Of a DNA stretch of 64,000 nucleotides, positions 17,390-28,900 are shown piece after piece. Position 1 is the first letter of the stretch. The number at the start of each line of letters is the position of its first letter. Below the pieces are notes generated by a model that was given only the letters and a program-made list of their open reading frames with translations, was not told where the DNA came from and did not search any database. Source of the stretch: Neolewinella marina (lineage in GTDB: Bacteria > Bacteroidota > Bacteroidia > Chitinophagales > Saprospiraceae); assembly GCF_002631205.1 (NCBI RefSeq), contig NZ_PDLO01000008.1:1-64000 (forward strand). The letters run 5' to 3'. The position numbers were made by a program, and so were the translations under genes.

Positions 17390-19564
17390 ATGCCCCACGA
17401 CAGTTCCGTACAATCCTATGCCTGCGTGATCGTCCTCTCACCCGAGGGTCGGATTCAGGCGATCAGCGATAATCCACCCACGGGTTTGGGCGCGGACGCG
17501 GGTGCCCTGATCGGTGAACCCGCCAGTCGCCTGTTTTCGGAGGCTACCCTGCAACGGATCAACGCGACCAAGACCAACGGGGCGCCCCACCCCATCCCCC
17601 TCACGGCCGGGGAGCCGGTCGACTGGAACGGATGGCAGTGCCTGCCGCGGCGACGGCCCCAGGGATTGCTGCTGGAGATTGAGCCCCGGTCGGCCGACAG
17701 GAGCCAGGTCTTCGTCCCGGAACTTACCCTGCGCGACTTCAACGACGCCATCGAAGCCACCACTACGACCCAGCAGTTGTTGCAAACGGTCTGCAATCGC
17801 CTGGGCACCCTGTTCGGCTTTGGCCGGGCGGTGGTGTTCGAGGTCGACCAGGAGGCCAACGGTTTCGTGAGCACCGAATACAATGACGGGTCCTTCCCCC
17901 TCCTCCACGGTGTCCACTACCGGCCGGAAGATTTTGCCGATACCGGCCACGACCTCTACGCTACGGAATCCGTGCTGAACGTCATCACTCAGCCGGGAGG
18001 GCCGGTCCGCATGATCGGCGATGTCGGGGGGTTTGAGGACGTCATTCGCCAGTGTATCGGCTGCCGGCTGCCCCACCCCCTGATCTACGCCTTCATGGAG
18101 GAGCTGGAGATCAAGACCATACTCAGCCTGGCGCTCTACAACCACGGTGAGCTCTGGGGTTTCATTTTTGGTCACGCCCACGACACCATCCACCTGGACT
18201 ACCAACTGCGGACCTTCATCCATCTCGTGGGCAGCCTGACCAGTCAGGCGCTCACCTACCGGGAATCCGACCAGGCCCACCGCCACTGGTTGGCCTCCGA
18301 TCACCTGCGGGCCCGGATGCGGGAGAACATCGCCCGGGCGACAACCGTGGTGGAGGGCTTGCAACAGGCCGACCCTTCCCTGCTCGATGTAGTGCCCAAT
18401 ACCGGCGGCGCGGCCATCCTGCTGGAAAACCAGTTCGTTACCCTGGGGGCCACCCCCACCGCCGAGCAGGTGCTCGACCTCCTGGCCTGGGCGGGGAAGG
18501 TGGTCGACAGCCAGGCGATCTACACCCACGCCCACCTGGAAGCCGTCTACCCCCCCGCCGCCAACTTTACCGATACCGCGTCGGGCATCATGCTTGTCCC
18601 GCTGAATACCCGGTGTACGGACTGGATCGCCTGGTTCCGCCCCGAATTTGTCGAAGAGGTAACCTACGGAAGCCTCAACCCGGAAGCCCAACCCGATGAA
18701 GGTTCCCGGTTTCAGCTCACCGCCGAGGTGCGCCGGGGGTATTCCCTGCCCTGGACGGCGGTCGACCTGGATGCTGCCCGCAACCTGCAGTCGTACATCC
18801 GCGACGTGGTCATGGAAAAGTACAGCCAGCTCAGCCGGGTCAACCACCAACTGCAAATGGCCTACGAGGAGATGCAGTCCTTCAGCTACACCGTGAGCCA
18901 TGACCTGCGCGCACCGCTACGGGGCATCGACGGCTTCGCGGAAATCTTCATCGAAGACTACGGCGCCAAGATCGACGCCCAGGGGCAGGCCCTGATCCAC
19001 ACCATCCAGCAGAACGCCGCCCGGATGAACCAGTACATCGCCGATATCCTGGAGCTCAGCCGCGTAGGCCGGACCAGGCTAACCGTAGAGAACTGCTCCG
19101 TGTACGACCTGGTGCGGACCACCATGGAAGCCCTCAACGCCGACCAGCCCGCGCCGGTGGAGGTGAACCTGGAGGAAAACATGCCGCTCATCCGCGGCGA
19201 TGCTCAGTTGCTCGGAGTAGTGTTCCACCACCTGCTCTCCAACGCCATCAAGTACAGCCCCTCCACCCGGCCGCCGGAAATCACCGTGGGCTTCCGGCGC
19301 AGCAATGAATTCGGGGACGGAGAATTCTTCGTCGCCGACAAGGGCATCGGCATCCCCCCCCTCCACCAGGACCGGGTATTCGGCATGTTCAACCGCCTGG
19401 TCACCCAACACGACTACGCGGGCCACGGCGTCGGGCTGGCCATCGTGCGCAGCATCATCATTCGTCACGGAGGGCAAATTCGCATTGAAAGTCAGGTCGG
19501 GCGGGGCGCTACCTTCCTTTTTTACACCGACCCACACGAATTGCGGGAGATTAAAACCAACTGA
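17390..19564 (+). CDS. Phytochrome-like sensor histidine kinase lacking the chromophore Cys
   Basis: This 724-residue kinase has the layout PAS-GAF-PHY-HisKA-HATPase. The PHY tongue region is conserved (TDWIAWFRPEF), as are the H-box FSYTVSHDLRAPL and the ATP motifs (NAIKYSP, GHGVGLAIVRSII). However, it starts directly after the place where bacteriophytochromes carry the biliverdin Cys: the N-terminus reads SSVQSYACVIVL, and an in-frame stop (17366-17368) rules out a longer start. The GAF DIP motif is also absent (HYRPEDFADTGHDLY). It probably does not bind bilin in the usual way. It is followed by a response regulator. Confidence 0.85.
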   Translation: MPHDSSVQSYACVIVLSPEGRIQAISDNPPTGLGADAGALIGEPASRLFSEATLQRINATKTNGAPHPIPLTAGEPVDWNGWQCLPRRRPQGLLLEIEPRSADRSQVFVPELTLRDFNDAIEATTTTQQLLQTVCNRLGTLFGFGRAVVFEVDQEANGFVSTEYNDGSFPLLHGVHYRPEDFADTGHDLYATESVLNVITQPGGPVRMIGDVGGFEDVIRQCIGCRLPHPLIYAFMEELEIKTILSLALYNHGELWGFIFGHAHDTIHLDYQLRTFIHLVGSLTSQALTYRESDQAHRHWLASDHLRARMRENIARATTVVEGLQQADPSLLDVVPNTGGAAILLENQFVTLGATPTAEQVLDLLAWAGKVVDSQAIYTHAHLEAVYPPAANFTDTASGIMLVPLNTRCTDWIAWFRPEFVEEVTYGSLNPEAQPDEGSRFQLTAEVRRGYSLPWTAVDLDAARNLQSYIRDVVMEKYSQLSRVNHQLQMAYEEMQSFSYTVSHDLRAPLRGIDGFAEIFIEDYGAKIDAQGQALIHTIQQNAARMNQYIADILELSRVGRTRLTVENCSVYDLVRTTMEALNADQPAPVEVNLEENMPLIRGDAQLLGVVFHHLLSNAIKYSPSTRPPEITVGFRRSNEFGDGEFFVADKGIGIPPLHQDRVFGMFNRLVTQHDYAGHGVGLAIVRSIIIRHGGQIRIESQVGRGATFLFYTDPHELREIKTN

Positions 19565-19652
19565 AAATACCTGCGTTATACAAGACGTTCGTTTATTGCT
19601 GTTCCTACAGTTATTTGTTATAACCCCTGCGATTGCGCTACCCCGTATTACG

Positions 19653-20081
19653 ATGTATACCAATCAAATTTTACTTGCCGAAGACGATACTACGGACGCC
19701 GAATTCTTTCGGCGGGCCCTCAGCCGCCTGGACTCCCCTCCCGAGCTGGTCTGGTGCAAGAACGGCGTAGAGGCCCTGGAGGGGTTGGCCACCTACAGTG
19801 AAACCGCCAGCCTGCCCCGGTTGGCCATCCTCGATATCAAGATGCCGGGCATGAGCGGACTGGAAGTCCTGGAAAAGCTCAAAAGCGACGCCCGTACGAA
19901 AGACATGCCCGTCATTATCATGTCCAGCAGCGATGAGCCCCAGGACATTGCGCGGGCCTACGATTACGGCGCCAATGGTTACCTGGTCAAGCCCAGCCGC
20001 TTTCAGGATCTCCGCGAACTGGTAGGTTCCATCAACTACTTCTGGATCAAGACCAACCGCCTCCGGCCGGCCTCCTCCTAG
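19653..20081 (+). CDS. Single-domain response regulator (phytochrome-linked)
   Basis: The start is the ATG at 19653; the open frame before it is a shadow of the kinase gene. The 142-residue receiver has the acidic pocket (LLAEDDTTDAEFF), the phospho-acceptor Asp in AILDIKMPGMSGLEVL, a Ser switch in IIMSSSD and Lys in LVKPSR. No output domain is present, so it should act through protein contacts, as Rcp1-type regulators do. It lies 88 bp behind the phytochrome-like kinase gene and is its probable partner. Confidence 0.93.
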   Translation: MYTNQILLAEDDTTDAEFFRRALSRLDSPPELVWCKNGVEALEGLATYSETASLPRLAILDIKMPGMSGLEVLEKLKSDARTKDMPVIIMSSSDEPQDIARAYDYGANGYLVKPSRFQDLRELVGSINYFWIKTNRLRPASS

Positions 20082-20167
20082 TTCGGCCGCTTTCCCTTTT
20101 TGATCTGCTGTAAGGTCGGATGACTATGCGACAGCTTACATCACGTCGAATCACATAGTTCCCCGAA

Positions 20168-20175
20168 TAGATTTG
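20168..20175 (+). promoter_or_regulatory. -7 box of the bphP operon
   Basis: TAGATTTG matches TAnnTTTG exactly and lies 36 nt before the ATG at 20212. It overlaps an upstream in-frame TTG, which argues that translation begins at the ATG. No clear -33 element is visible. Confidence 0.5.
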
Positions 20176-20211
20176 TATAATGGCTTTACCCCCGGCAGCA
20201 GAACTTTCCCT

Positions 20212-22514
<2,303 letters not shown>

Positions 22515-22515
<1 letters not shown>

Positions 22516-23000
22516 TGTCGGACCTCACTCCACCCCCGGCTGCGAAGACGCGCGGCAGCAGTCCCCTACCCCCGCCCCCGGGGGAGAGCTACATCTTGTA
22601 CGCCGAAGACAACCTGACGGACGCCACCTTCTTCATCCGGGCCCTTTCCCGCTGCGCACCGGCCACCAGCTGCACCCACCTGGAAAATGGCAGCCTGGCC
22701 CAGCGATTCCTGGAACAGTGCGTAGCCGGCGGACAGCAGTTGCCGCAGTTGATCGTGCTGGACATCAAGATGCCGGGGCTGAGTGGACTGGATCTGCTGG
22801 AGTACATCCGCGCCACGCCCCGGCTGTCGCGGCTGCCGGTCGTCATCCTGAGCGCCTCGGCCGAGCGCCGCGACCTTAATCGGGCCTACGATCACGACAT
22901 CAACGCCTACCTCACCAAACCGAATCGCTACCGCGACCTGCATGAACTGGTGAAGGTGATGGTCACTTTCTGGATCGACCACAACCGGGTTCCGGCATGA
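22515..23000 (+). CDS. Single-domain response regulator of BphP
   Basis: This 161-residue protein has a Pro-rich 25-residue head and a receiver domain: acidic pocket YAEDNLTDATFF, phospho-acceptor Asp in IVLDIKMPGLSGLDLL, and Lys in YLTKPNRYRDL. It resembles the regulator at 19653 in sequence, so the two sensor/regulator pairs probably arose by duplication. The ATG overlaps the bphP stop by one base and its own end overlaps the heme oxygenase start by 4 bp. Confidence 0.93.
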
Positions 23001-23524
23001 GCACCTCCCCCGCTATCCTTACCGCCCTGCGCCACGCCACCCGCGCGGACCACCAGGCCCTGGAAGAGGTGTCGCTGGGCAACAAAATCATGGACGGCAG
23101 CCTGTCCGCCCCGGAATACCGCCGCCTGATCGACTGGCAACGGCGCAGTCACCTCGTGCTGGAACCCCAGGTAGCGGGCTTTCAGGATGGGAACTACGGC
23201 TATCGGCCCCGTTTCCTGGCACCCGCCGCCCCGGGCCAAACCCAGGTGGACCGCGCCGGGGCCGTGGGCATCCTCTACGTACTGGAAGGAGCGAGTCTGG
23301 GCGGGAGCCTGATCTACCGTAAACTCCAGTCCAACCCGGCGCTGGCCGGCCAAGGCCCCTTTACCTTCTACCGCGACCAGGCCGACTGGGGGCTGCAGCA
23401 GTGGCGTGCGTTCGTAAATTTCCTGGGACGTTCACCCTTTTCGCCCGCCGACATTGCCCGGGCTACCGCCGCCGCCCGGGAGGCGTTTGCCACCTTCCGG
23501 CGGGAATGGACGCGGGTGCCGTAG
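22997..23524 (+). CDS. bphO: Biliverdin-producing heme oxygenase
   Basis: This 175-residue protein should cleave heme to biliverdin, the chromophore of the adjacent BphP. The proximal heme ligand is His19 in ATRADHQALE, and the distal helix is ILYVLEGASLGGSLIYRKL, with the Gly pair needed for oxygen access. Length and motifs match bacterial BphO-type enzymes. It is coupled (ATGA) to the response regulator gene upstream, which fixes its role in phytochrome assembly rather than iron scavenging. Confidence 0.92.
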   Translation: MSTSPAILTALRHATRADHQALEEVSLGNKIMDGSLSAPEYRRLIDWQRRSHLVLEPQVAGFQDGNYGYRPRFLAPAAPGQTQVDRAGAVGILYVLEGASLGGSLIYRKLQSNPALAGQGPFTFYRDQADWGLQQWRAFVNFLGRSPFSPADIARATAAAREAFATFRREWTRVP

Positions 23525-23529
23525 CTTTG
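23522..23529 (+). promoter_or_regulatory. -7 box overlapping the bphO stop codon
   Basis: TAGCTTTG matches TAnnTTTG exactly, with its TAG being the heme oxygenase stop. Four bases separate it from the ATG at 23534, so a transcript from here would be leaderless. No good -33 element is seen, so it may be weak. Confidence 0.4.
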
Positions 23530-23533
23530 CGGC

Positions 23534-23887
23534 ATGGCAAAAATGTACCAATTGAGCAGTTGCGCCACCTGTCAGCGGATCCGCCGCGAGCTGGGCGACC
23601 AACCTGAGCTGGAAGTCATCAACATCAAGGAGCGGCCCATCACCGCCGAAGAACTCGATTTCCTGGCCGCCCACGCGGGCAGCTATGAAGCCCTGTTCAG
23701 CCGCCGGGCCATGAAGTACCGCAGCCTCGGCCTGGCCGATCAGGAGTTGACCGAAGACGATTACCGCCGCCTCATCCTGGAGGAATACACCTTTCTGAAG
23801 CGGCCCGTTACCGTAGTGGGCGACCAGGTCTTCGTGGGCAGCGCCAAAAAGACGGTGGCCGCCACCAAAAACGCCCTGAACGACTGA
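23534..23887 (+). CDS. ArsC/Spx family thioredoxin-fold protein
   Basis: This 117-residue protein has the family start MYQLSSCATCQRIRREL with a CxxC pair, and the FLKRPVTVVGDQVFVGSAKK block near the end. The second part resembles YffB/ArsC-like reductases and the redox regulator Spx. Without the Arg triad being assignable, arsenate reduction is not certain. It overlaps hemF by one base (TGATG), so it may serve thiol redox around heme synthesis. Confidence 0.85.
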   Translation: MAKMYQLSSCATCQRIRRELGDQPELEVINIKERPITAEELDFLAAHAGSYEALFSRRAMKYRSLGLADQELTEDDYRRLILEEYTFLKRPVTVVGDQVFVGSAKKTVAATKNALND

Positions 23888-24780
23888 TGCCGGACCGCCA
23901 CATCATCACCGAATATTTTCGCCAGCTGCAGGACAGCATCTGCGGCAGCCTCGCCGCGGCCGATCACGCCGACTTTACGGAGGACGAGTGGGACCGCCCG
24001 GGCGGCGGCGGGGGACGGGCCCGGGTGCTGCTCGGCAACGACATCGAAAAGGGAGGCGTGAACTTCAGCGCGGTACACGGGGAGCTCCCGCCGGCCGCCG
24101 CCGCCAGCCTCCTGGCGGATGCGGAGGAAACGGCCTTCTACGCCACGGGGGTCAGCATCGTACTCCACCCCCGCAACCCTCACGTTCCCATCATCCACAT
24201 GAATGTCCGCTACTTCGAACTCGAGGGCGGGCGGTTCTGGTTCGGCGGCGGCATCGACCTTACCCCCCACTACATCGATCGTGAGCAGGCCGCCTGGTTC
24301 CACCAGCAGTTGCGCAACACCTGCGACGCCTTCGACCCGGCCTACTACCCCCGCTTCAAGCAGTGGGCCGACGACTACTTCTTCATCCCCCACCGCGAGG
24401 AAACCCGGGGCGTCGGCGGTATCTTCTACGACCGGCTGGAGCCGGCCACGGAGGGTAAGACGAAGGCCGAGCTTTTTGACTTTACGGCGGCCGTGGGGGA
24501 AACCTTTGCACCCACCTACCTCCACCTGCTGGACCTCAACCGCGACAAAGCAGTAAGCGAGCAGGAACGCCGCTGGCAGGAGCTGCGCCGCGGGCGCTAC
24601 GTGGAGTTCAACCTGGTGTGGGACCGGGGCACCAAGTTCGGCCTCACCACCAACGGCCGCACGGAGAGTATCCTGATGAGCCTGCCCCCCCTGGCCGGCT
24701 GGACCTACGATTACCGCCCGGAACCGGGCAGCCGGGAAGCCGAAACCCTGAGCCTCCTGCGGAAGGGGGTGGACTGGTAA
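23887..24780 (+). CDS. hemF: Oxygen-dependent coproporphyrinogen III oxidase
   Basis: This 297-residue enzyme decarboxylates coproporphyrinogen III to protoporphyrinogen IX with oxygen, a late heme step. Family blocks are all present: EKGGVNFSAVHG, HPRNPHVPIIHMNVRYFE, WFGGGIDLTPHY and the signature ETRGVGGIFYDRL, ending with GRYVEFNLVWDRGTKFGL. Its place right after bphP-RR-bphO and the redox protein links heme supply to biliverdin production. No other heme gene is in the window. Confidence 0.97.
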   Translation: MPDRHIITEYFRQLQDSICGSLAAADHADFTEDEWDRPGGGGGRARVLLGNDIEKGGVNFSAVHGELPPAAAASLLADAEETAFYATGVSIVLHPRNPHVPIIHMNVRYFELEGGRFWFGGGIDLTPHYIDREQAAWFHQQLRNTCDAFDPAYYPRFKQWADDYFFIPHREETRGVGGIFYDRLEPATEGKTKAELFDFTAAVGETFAPTYLHLLDLNRDKAVSEQERRWQELRRGRYVEFNLVWDRGTKFGLTTNGRTESILMSLPPLAGWTYDYRPEPGSREAETLSLLRKGVDW

Positions 24781-24804
24781 TTTCCCCAATTCAAGCCCCG
24801 CCCC

Positions 24805-25716
24805 ATGAACCAAGCCTTCCAGAACCGCCTGCGCAAAATGGCCCGCCACTACGACAAGTGGGCGCGGCGGCGCGGGCTGGAAGCCTACCGGATCTACGAT
24901 GCGGACCTGGATGAGTTCCCGATCACGGTAGACCGCTACGCCGACAGGCTCTACGTGGCCGTCTACCAGCGGGGGGAGGATATCGAACCCGAAGCCTATC
25001 TGCCGTACCTGTCCGACACCCTGGACGTGCCCGAATCGCGGATATTCTTTAAGGTGCGGCAGCGGCAATCGGGTAAGGCCCAGTACGAAAAGCTGGACGC
25101 CCGCCAACAGGAATTCCCGGTGCGGGAGTACGACCGGACCCTGCTCGTCAACCTGACGGACTACCTCGATACCGGCCTCTTCCTCGACCACCGGGAAACC
25201 CGGCGCATGGTGGGGGAAGCCGCGGCCGGCAAGCGGGTGCTGAACCTTTTCGCCTACACCTGCTCTTTCGGGGTATACGCCGCTACCGCGGGTGCCGAGC
25301 GGGTGGACAACCTCGACCTGAGCAATACCTACCTCGACTGGGGCCGCCGCAACTTCGCCGCCAACGGACTGGACCCGGCCAACTATGGCTTCCTGCGGGA
25401 GGATGCGCTACAGTGGCTGAGGGGGGGCGTCACCGAGCGGTACGACCTGATCGTTCTCGACCCGCCCACCTTCTCCAACTCCAAGATGATGGACGACGTA
25501 CTGGACACCCAGCGCGACCACGTAGAACTGATCAACGGCGCCCTGCGCCGCCTGCTGCCGGGGGGAATGCTCTACTTCAGCACCAACTACCGCCGGTTCA
25601 AGCTCGCGGAGGAAGCCATCGCCGGTACCGCCCGGGAGATTACGGCCCAGACCCTTCCCCCGGATTTCCGGAAGAAGAACCTGCACCGCTGCTGGACGAT
25701 CACCGCCTACTCGTAG
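24805..25716 (+). CDS. RlmK-like class I SAM rRNA methyltransferase
   Basis: This 303-residue enzyme matches the C-terminal RlmK half of E. coli RlmL (23S rRNA m7G). It has FQNRLRKMARHYDKWARRRG, a SAM motif in GKRVLNLFAYTCSFGVYAA, the acidic DLSNTYLDWGRRN turn, and the catalytic-loop LIVLDPPTFSNSKMM. It lacks the THUMP and RlmL domains, as is usual for stand-alone copies. It lies 24 bp after hemF on the same strand and overlaps the convergent porW stop by 10 bp. Confidence 0.92.
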   Translation: MNQAFQNRLRKMARHYDKWARRRGLEAYRIYDADLDEFPITVDRYADRLYVAVYQRGEDIEPEAYLPYLSDTLDVPESRIFFKVRQRQSGKAQYEKLDARQQEFPVREYDRTLLVNLTDYLDTGLFLDHRETRRMVGEAAAGKRVLNLFAYTCSFGVYAATAGAERVDNLDLSNTYLDWGRRNFAANGLDPANYGFLREDALQWLRGGVTERYDLIVLDPPTFSNSKMMDDVLDTQRDHVELINGALRRLLPGGMLYFSTNYRRFKLAEEAIAGTAREITAQTLPPDFRKKNLHRCWTITAYS

Positions 25717-28700
25717 TTCTCCCGGAACCACTCAGCGTAACCACCGATGGAGCGGGCCTTGAGGATTTCGCGGTAGTTCGTCTGGGAAACCGGCAGTACC
25801 TGGTAGCCTTCGCCGCTGGCGGCCAGAAAATCCTGGCTGTTCTCCTGGGTATTGCGGTAATACTTCAGGGCCGCCTCTCCGTCGCGGAAGCGCCGCATGA
25901 CCAGCATGGGGGTTTCGTTGCTGGGGCCGATGTAAATGGGGGTCGATTTGAGGCGGTCGGCCTTGTTGTACTTCTGGTTGAAGTTTTCCAGGTCCACCTT
26001 CAGGTCGTTCAGTCGGGCGTCGGTATTCTCGAAAACGATCAGCACATAGTGGATCTCGTCCATGCTGGCCTTGAAACTGGTGTTGGCCGCGGCTTCGGTG
26101 CGCCCGGGTACGCGGGTGGCCGATTCCCCCAGGAGGCGGAGGATTTCCCGGGCCCGGGTTTGCTCGGGGGTATTGTTGTACTGGTTGACCACCTGCTGAA
26201 GTCCGCTCACGTAGGCGGCCCGCCCTTCGAGTTTGCCGGCCACCATGGCGCTGAGCAGGTCGTAGCGGGCGCGCAGCGCGTGTTGCTCGGGCAGGCTGCT
26301 CAGGGAGGCGTTGATATGGCGGCGCGCCTCGTCGTAGTTCCGGTTTTCGAAGGCTGCGTAGGCGGCCTCGTAGGCGCGGCGGCGGCCGGCTTCCTCGTCG
26401 GCCATCTCGTTCACGAAATTGGGGTCGTTGGCCAGGCGGGCGAACTTGGTCTCTCCGTACCGCTGTGCCAGGCGTTCGGCGTAGGTCCGGGCCTGGGCGG
26501 CATTCCCCGCTTCCTGGTGCAGGAGGTAGAGGTAGTACCAGCTTTCCGGCTCGTAGGTGGTGCCGGGGAACCGCTTGTCGAGCGTTTCGAAGGCTTCGAT
26601 GGCCAGGCGGGTATTGCCCACCCGGTCGCGGTACTCCCGCCCGAGGTTGAAGTAGGCTTCGGCCAGTTCGGCCCGGGTGGCCTGCTGGGCGGCCTCGTCG
26701 GTGGGCACGTCGGCCAGGATGCGGTTGATCTCGTCCTCGGTGACCAGGGTGACGGGCTCCGTACCCGGCACTTCAGTGGCGGCGTCGCCGGCGTCGGTGA
26801 AAAGGCTCACGTCGGTGCGGTTGCTGCGGCGCCAGTTGTCCTCGAGGGGGCGGTCGCCCCAGCGGCGGGTGAAGTCGCGGCGCCCGCGGCGGATGGCCTG
26901 GTTGTCGTAGGCCCAGAAGCTGCTGCCGGTGGCCACGGCGGTGGCCGAGGCGTTGGCGACGGGCAGGCTGCCCCGGGTGGCGGGGGTGCTGAAGTTGGTA
27001 GCGGAGCTGGTAGCCCGGCGCAATTCAAATACCTCCTCGGCCCAGCTGCGCCGCTCGGCATCCGGCAGCGTGCCGATGCGCAGGAGGCTGTCCTGGAGGG
27101 CAATGGTTTCCAGGTTGGTGGACACTCCCGTGAGTTGGTCGCGCCGGCCGCTGGTTTCGGGGTAGCGCACGTCGGTCTGGGCCATCACCTGCAGGGTGCT
27201 GTCGTAGTACAACTTGGCGGTGAGAAAGTCTTCCTGGGTGTAAGCCATATCCCCCAGCAACTGGTAGGCCTCCACGCGGGTGTTGGGGCCACCGGAGGGG
27301 CTGTTGAGGGCCCGGCGCAGGTATTCGGCGCCGGCGGTTTCGTCGCCGCTGTTCAGGGCGATGCCGGCCATGGCGTAGAGCAGCTGGCTCTCGTAGTCTC
27401 GGTTCTTTTCCTCCCCGGCCATGCGTTCGAGGTCGCGGATCGCCTCGGAGGGGCTGCCGCTGCCGCTCAGGTAGGCGTTCTGCGCCATATTGATGCGCGC
27501 ACCGAGTTCAAGTTCGTAGGCGGGTTTGGCGGCGATCACCGCGCGGAAGGCGTCAATGGCACTGCCCGGCTGGTTCAGTTCCTGGTAGAGCTGGCCGGCG
27601 ATGTAAGCGTAGCGGGCGCGCTCGTTGCGCTCCTCGGCTACTTCAGCGGCGGCTTCGAGGTAGGGAATGGCTTCCTCCAACCGGTCCTGTTCCAGGTAGA
27701 GGTAGGCCTGTACGGCGATGGCCTTGCGGCGGACATCGGCGAAGGTGCCGCGGTCGTTGCGCAGGTCCTCAAGGATGATCTGGGCGCGGTCGAAGTTGTC
27801 GCGCTTGATGAGGGTCCAGGCCAGCCACAAGCGGATCTCCTGGTGGGCGGGCCGGTGTTTGAGCAGGTAACTGCCGGGGTTGGAGCCGTAGGCACCGCTG
27901 CCGGCCTCGTCGGCACCGCGGTTACTGAAGATGGAGATCATGCCGATGGGGCCTTCCTCCAGTTCGGCTTCCTCTTCCAGGGCAACCGTCTCCGGCTCGT
28001 TTTCCAGGGCGGTGGTGTCCTGGGCGGCGGGGGTGTTGGTGGAGGGCAGGCGGATTCCCTTCTTCCGGGCCCGAATCCTGGCCTTGCGCTCCCGTTCCCT
28101 TTCCTTCTGGGCGGCCTTTTGCTCCTTCTTGCGCTGCTTGATGGTGCGTTCCCGTTCCCGCTGGGCGTCGCGGCGGGCCTTCAGCCGGTCGCGGCGCGAC
28201 TGGGTCTCGTTGGTGGCTATTTCGCGGCGGCTCTCGAATTCTTCCTCGGCGGATTCTTCGGAACCGGATTTCCCTTTCCCGCGCTTGGGCCGGGGGCGGA
28301 ACTCGGTGACGGCGAAATCCAGGGTACGCTCGGCGCTTTCGTAGTCCTGCTTGAGGAGCTGGGCCTGCCCGACCAGCAGGTAGCTGTCGTCCGTCCAGTT
28401 GCTGAAGGGGTGTTTCTTGACTACGATGGCCACCTTTTCGATGGCGCGATCCAGCTCCCCGGCTACCGAGGCGGGATTGTCGACCGCCAGGAAGGGGAAG
28501 AGGTCCAGCCGCTGGTTGTAGTTGTCCTCGTGCTGCTCACTGAGCGACAGGAGGGTCTCGTCCATGATCTCCCGGGCGTTGAAGTAGCCGTTGTAGTGGG
28601 CGTTGGTGTTGTGCCACGCCTTGGCGACGATGCCCTGGTCTTCCCGCCGCTTGGTCGGCGAGCAGGCCGCGATCAGCAGCTGAAAGGCCAATAGAATCAA

Positions 28701-28721
28701 AAAGAGCCGCGTTAGTCTCAA
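25707..28721 (-). CDS. porW: Type IX secretion/gliding lipoprotein PorW (SprE)
   Basis: This 1004-residue lipoprotein (signal AFQLLIAAC, Cys20) starts with the family block AKAWHNTNAHYNGYFNAREI and then consists largely of TPR repeats, with a C-terminal domain (about 870-1004) containing HYVLIVFENTDARLNDLKVD. PorW/SprE is needed for type IX secretion and, in gliders, motility. A striking basic, coiled stretch lies at about 150-230 (RRDRLKARRDAQRERERTIK and on). The start is TTG at 28721, directly after an in-frame stop. It shares a divergent promoter region with the M23 peptidase gene. Other T9SS genes are not in the window. Confidence 0.92.
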   Translation of the reverse strand: MRLTRLFLILLAFQLLIAACSPTKRREDQGIVAKAWHNTNAHYNGYFNAREIMDETLLSLSEQHEDNYNQRLDLFPFLAVDNPASVAGELDRAIEKVAIVVKKHPFSNWTDDSYLLVGQAQLLKQDYESAERTLDFAVTEFRPRPKRGKGKSGSEESAEEEFESRREIATNETQSRRDRLKARRDAQRERERTIKQRKKEQKAAQKERERERKARIRARKKGIRLPSTNTPAAQDTTALENEPETVALEEEAELEEGPIGMISIFSNRGADEAGSGAYGSNPGSYLLKHRPAHQEIRLWLAWTLIKRDNFDRAQIILEDLRNDRGTFADVRRKAIAVQAYLYLEQDRLEEAIPYLEAAAEVAEERNERARYAYIAGQLYQELNQPGSAIDAFRAVIAAKPAYELELGARINMAQNAYLSGSGSPSEAIRDLERMAGEEKNRDYESQLLYAMAGIALNSGDETAGAEYLRRALNSPSGGPNTRVEAYQLLGDMAYTQEDFLTAKLYYDSTLQVMAQTDVRYPETSGRRDQLTGVSTNLETIALQDSLLRIGTLPDAERRSWAEEVFELRRATSSATNFSTPATRGSLPVANASATAVATGSSFWAYDNQAIRRGRRDFTRRWGDRPLEDNWRRSNRTDVSLFTDAGDAATEVPGTEPVTLVTEDEINRILADVPTDEAAQQATRAELAEAYFNLGREYRDRVGNTRLAIEAFETLDKRFPGTTYEPESWYYLYLLHQEAGNAAQARTYAERLAQRYGETKFARLANDPNFVNEMADEEAGRRRAYEAAYAAFENRNYDEARRHINASLSSLPEQHALRARYDLLSAMVAGKLEGRAAYVSGLQQVVNQYNNTPEQTRAREILRLLGESATRVPGRTEAAANTSFKASMDEIHYVLIVFENTDARLNDLKVDLENFNQKYNKADRLKSTPIYIGPSNETPMLVMRRFRDGEAALKYYRNTQENSQDFLAASGEGYQVLPVSQTNYREILKARSIGGYAEWFRENYE

Positions 28722-28737
28722 ATCTTATGGTTTAGTG

Positions 28738-28765
28738 TTTGCCGGCCGGTCCGCCCTTATCTTTG
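28738..28765 (+). promoter_or_regulatory. Promoter of the M23 peptidase gene
   Basis: TTTG at 28738-28741, a 16-nt spacer and TATCTTTG at 28758-28765 match the Bacteroidota promoter in both boxes. The coding start at 28901 leaves a leader of about 130 nt. Confidence 0.65.
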
Positions 28766-28900
28766 CCGGCGCTCCCCGAGCAAACGTTCGCAAGGTACCG
28801 TAAAGTGTGACTGAGTGTACCGGGCGGCGTGGGCTGGCGGGTTTTGTCGTTGCACCTGCGTTCCCGCCACCCCCCGGCGGACGTGCAACCACGGAAACGT

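Noticed and set aside
20173-20211. TTG start adding 13 residues to the bacteriophytochrome
   Set aside because: The TTG is part of a perfect -7 box, and the ATG at 20212 gives the normal spacing to the chromophore Cys.
25413-28694. 1093-residue plus-strand open frame opposite porW
   Set aside because: It is an antisense shadow in high-GC DNA, with Gly/Val/Leu-rich sequence and no domains.
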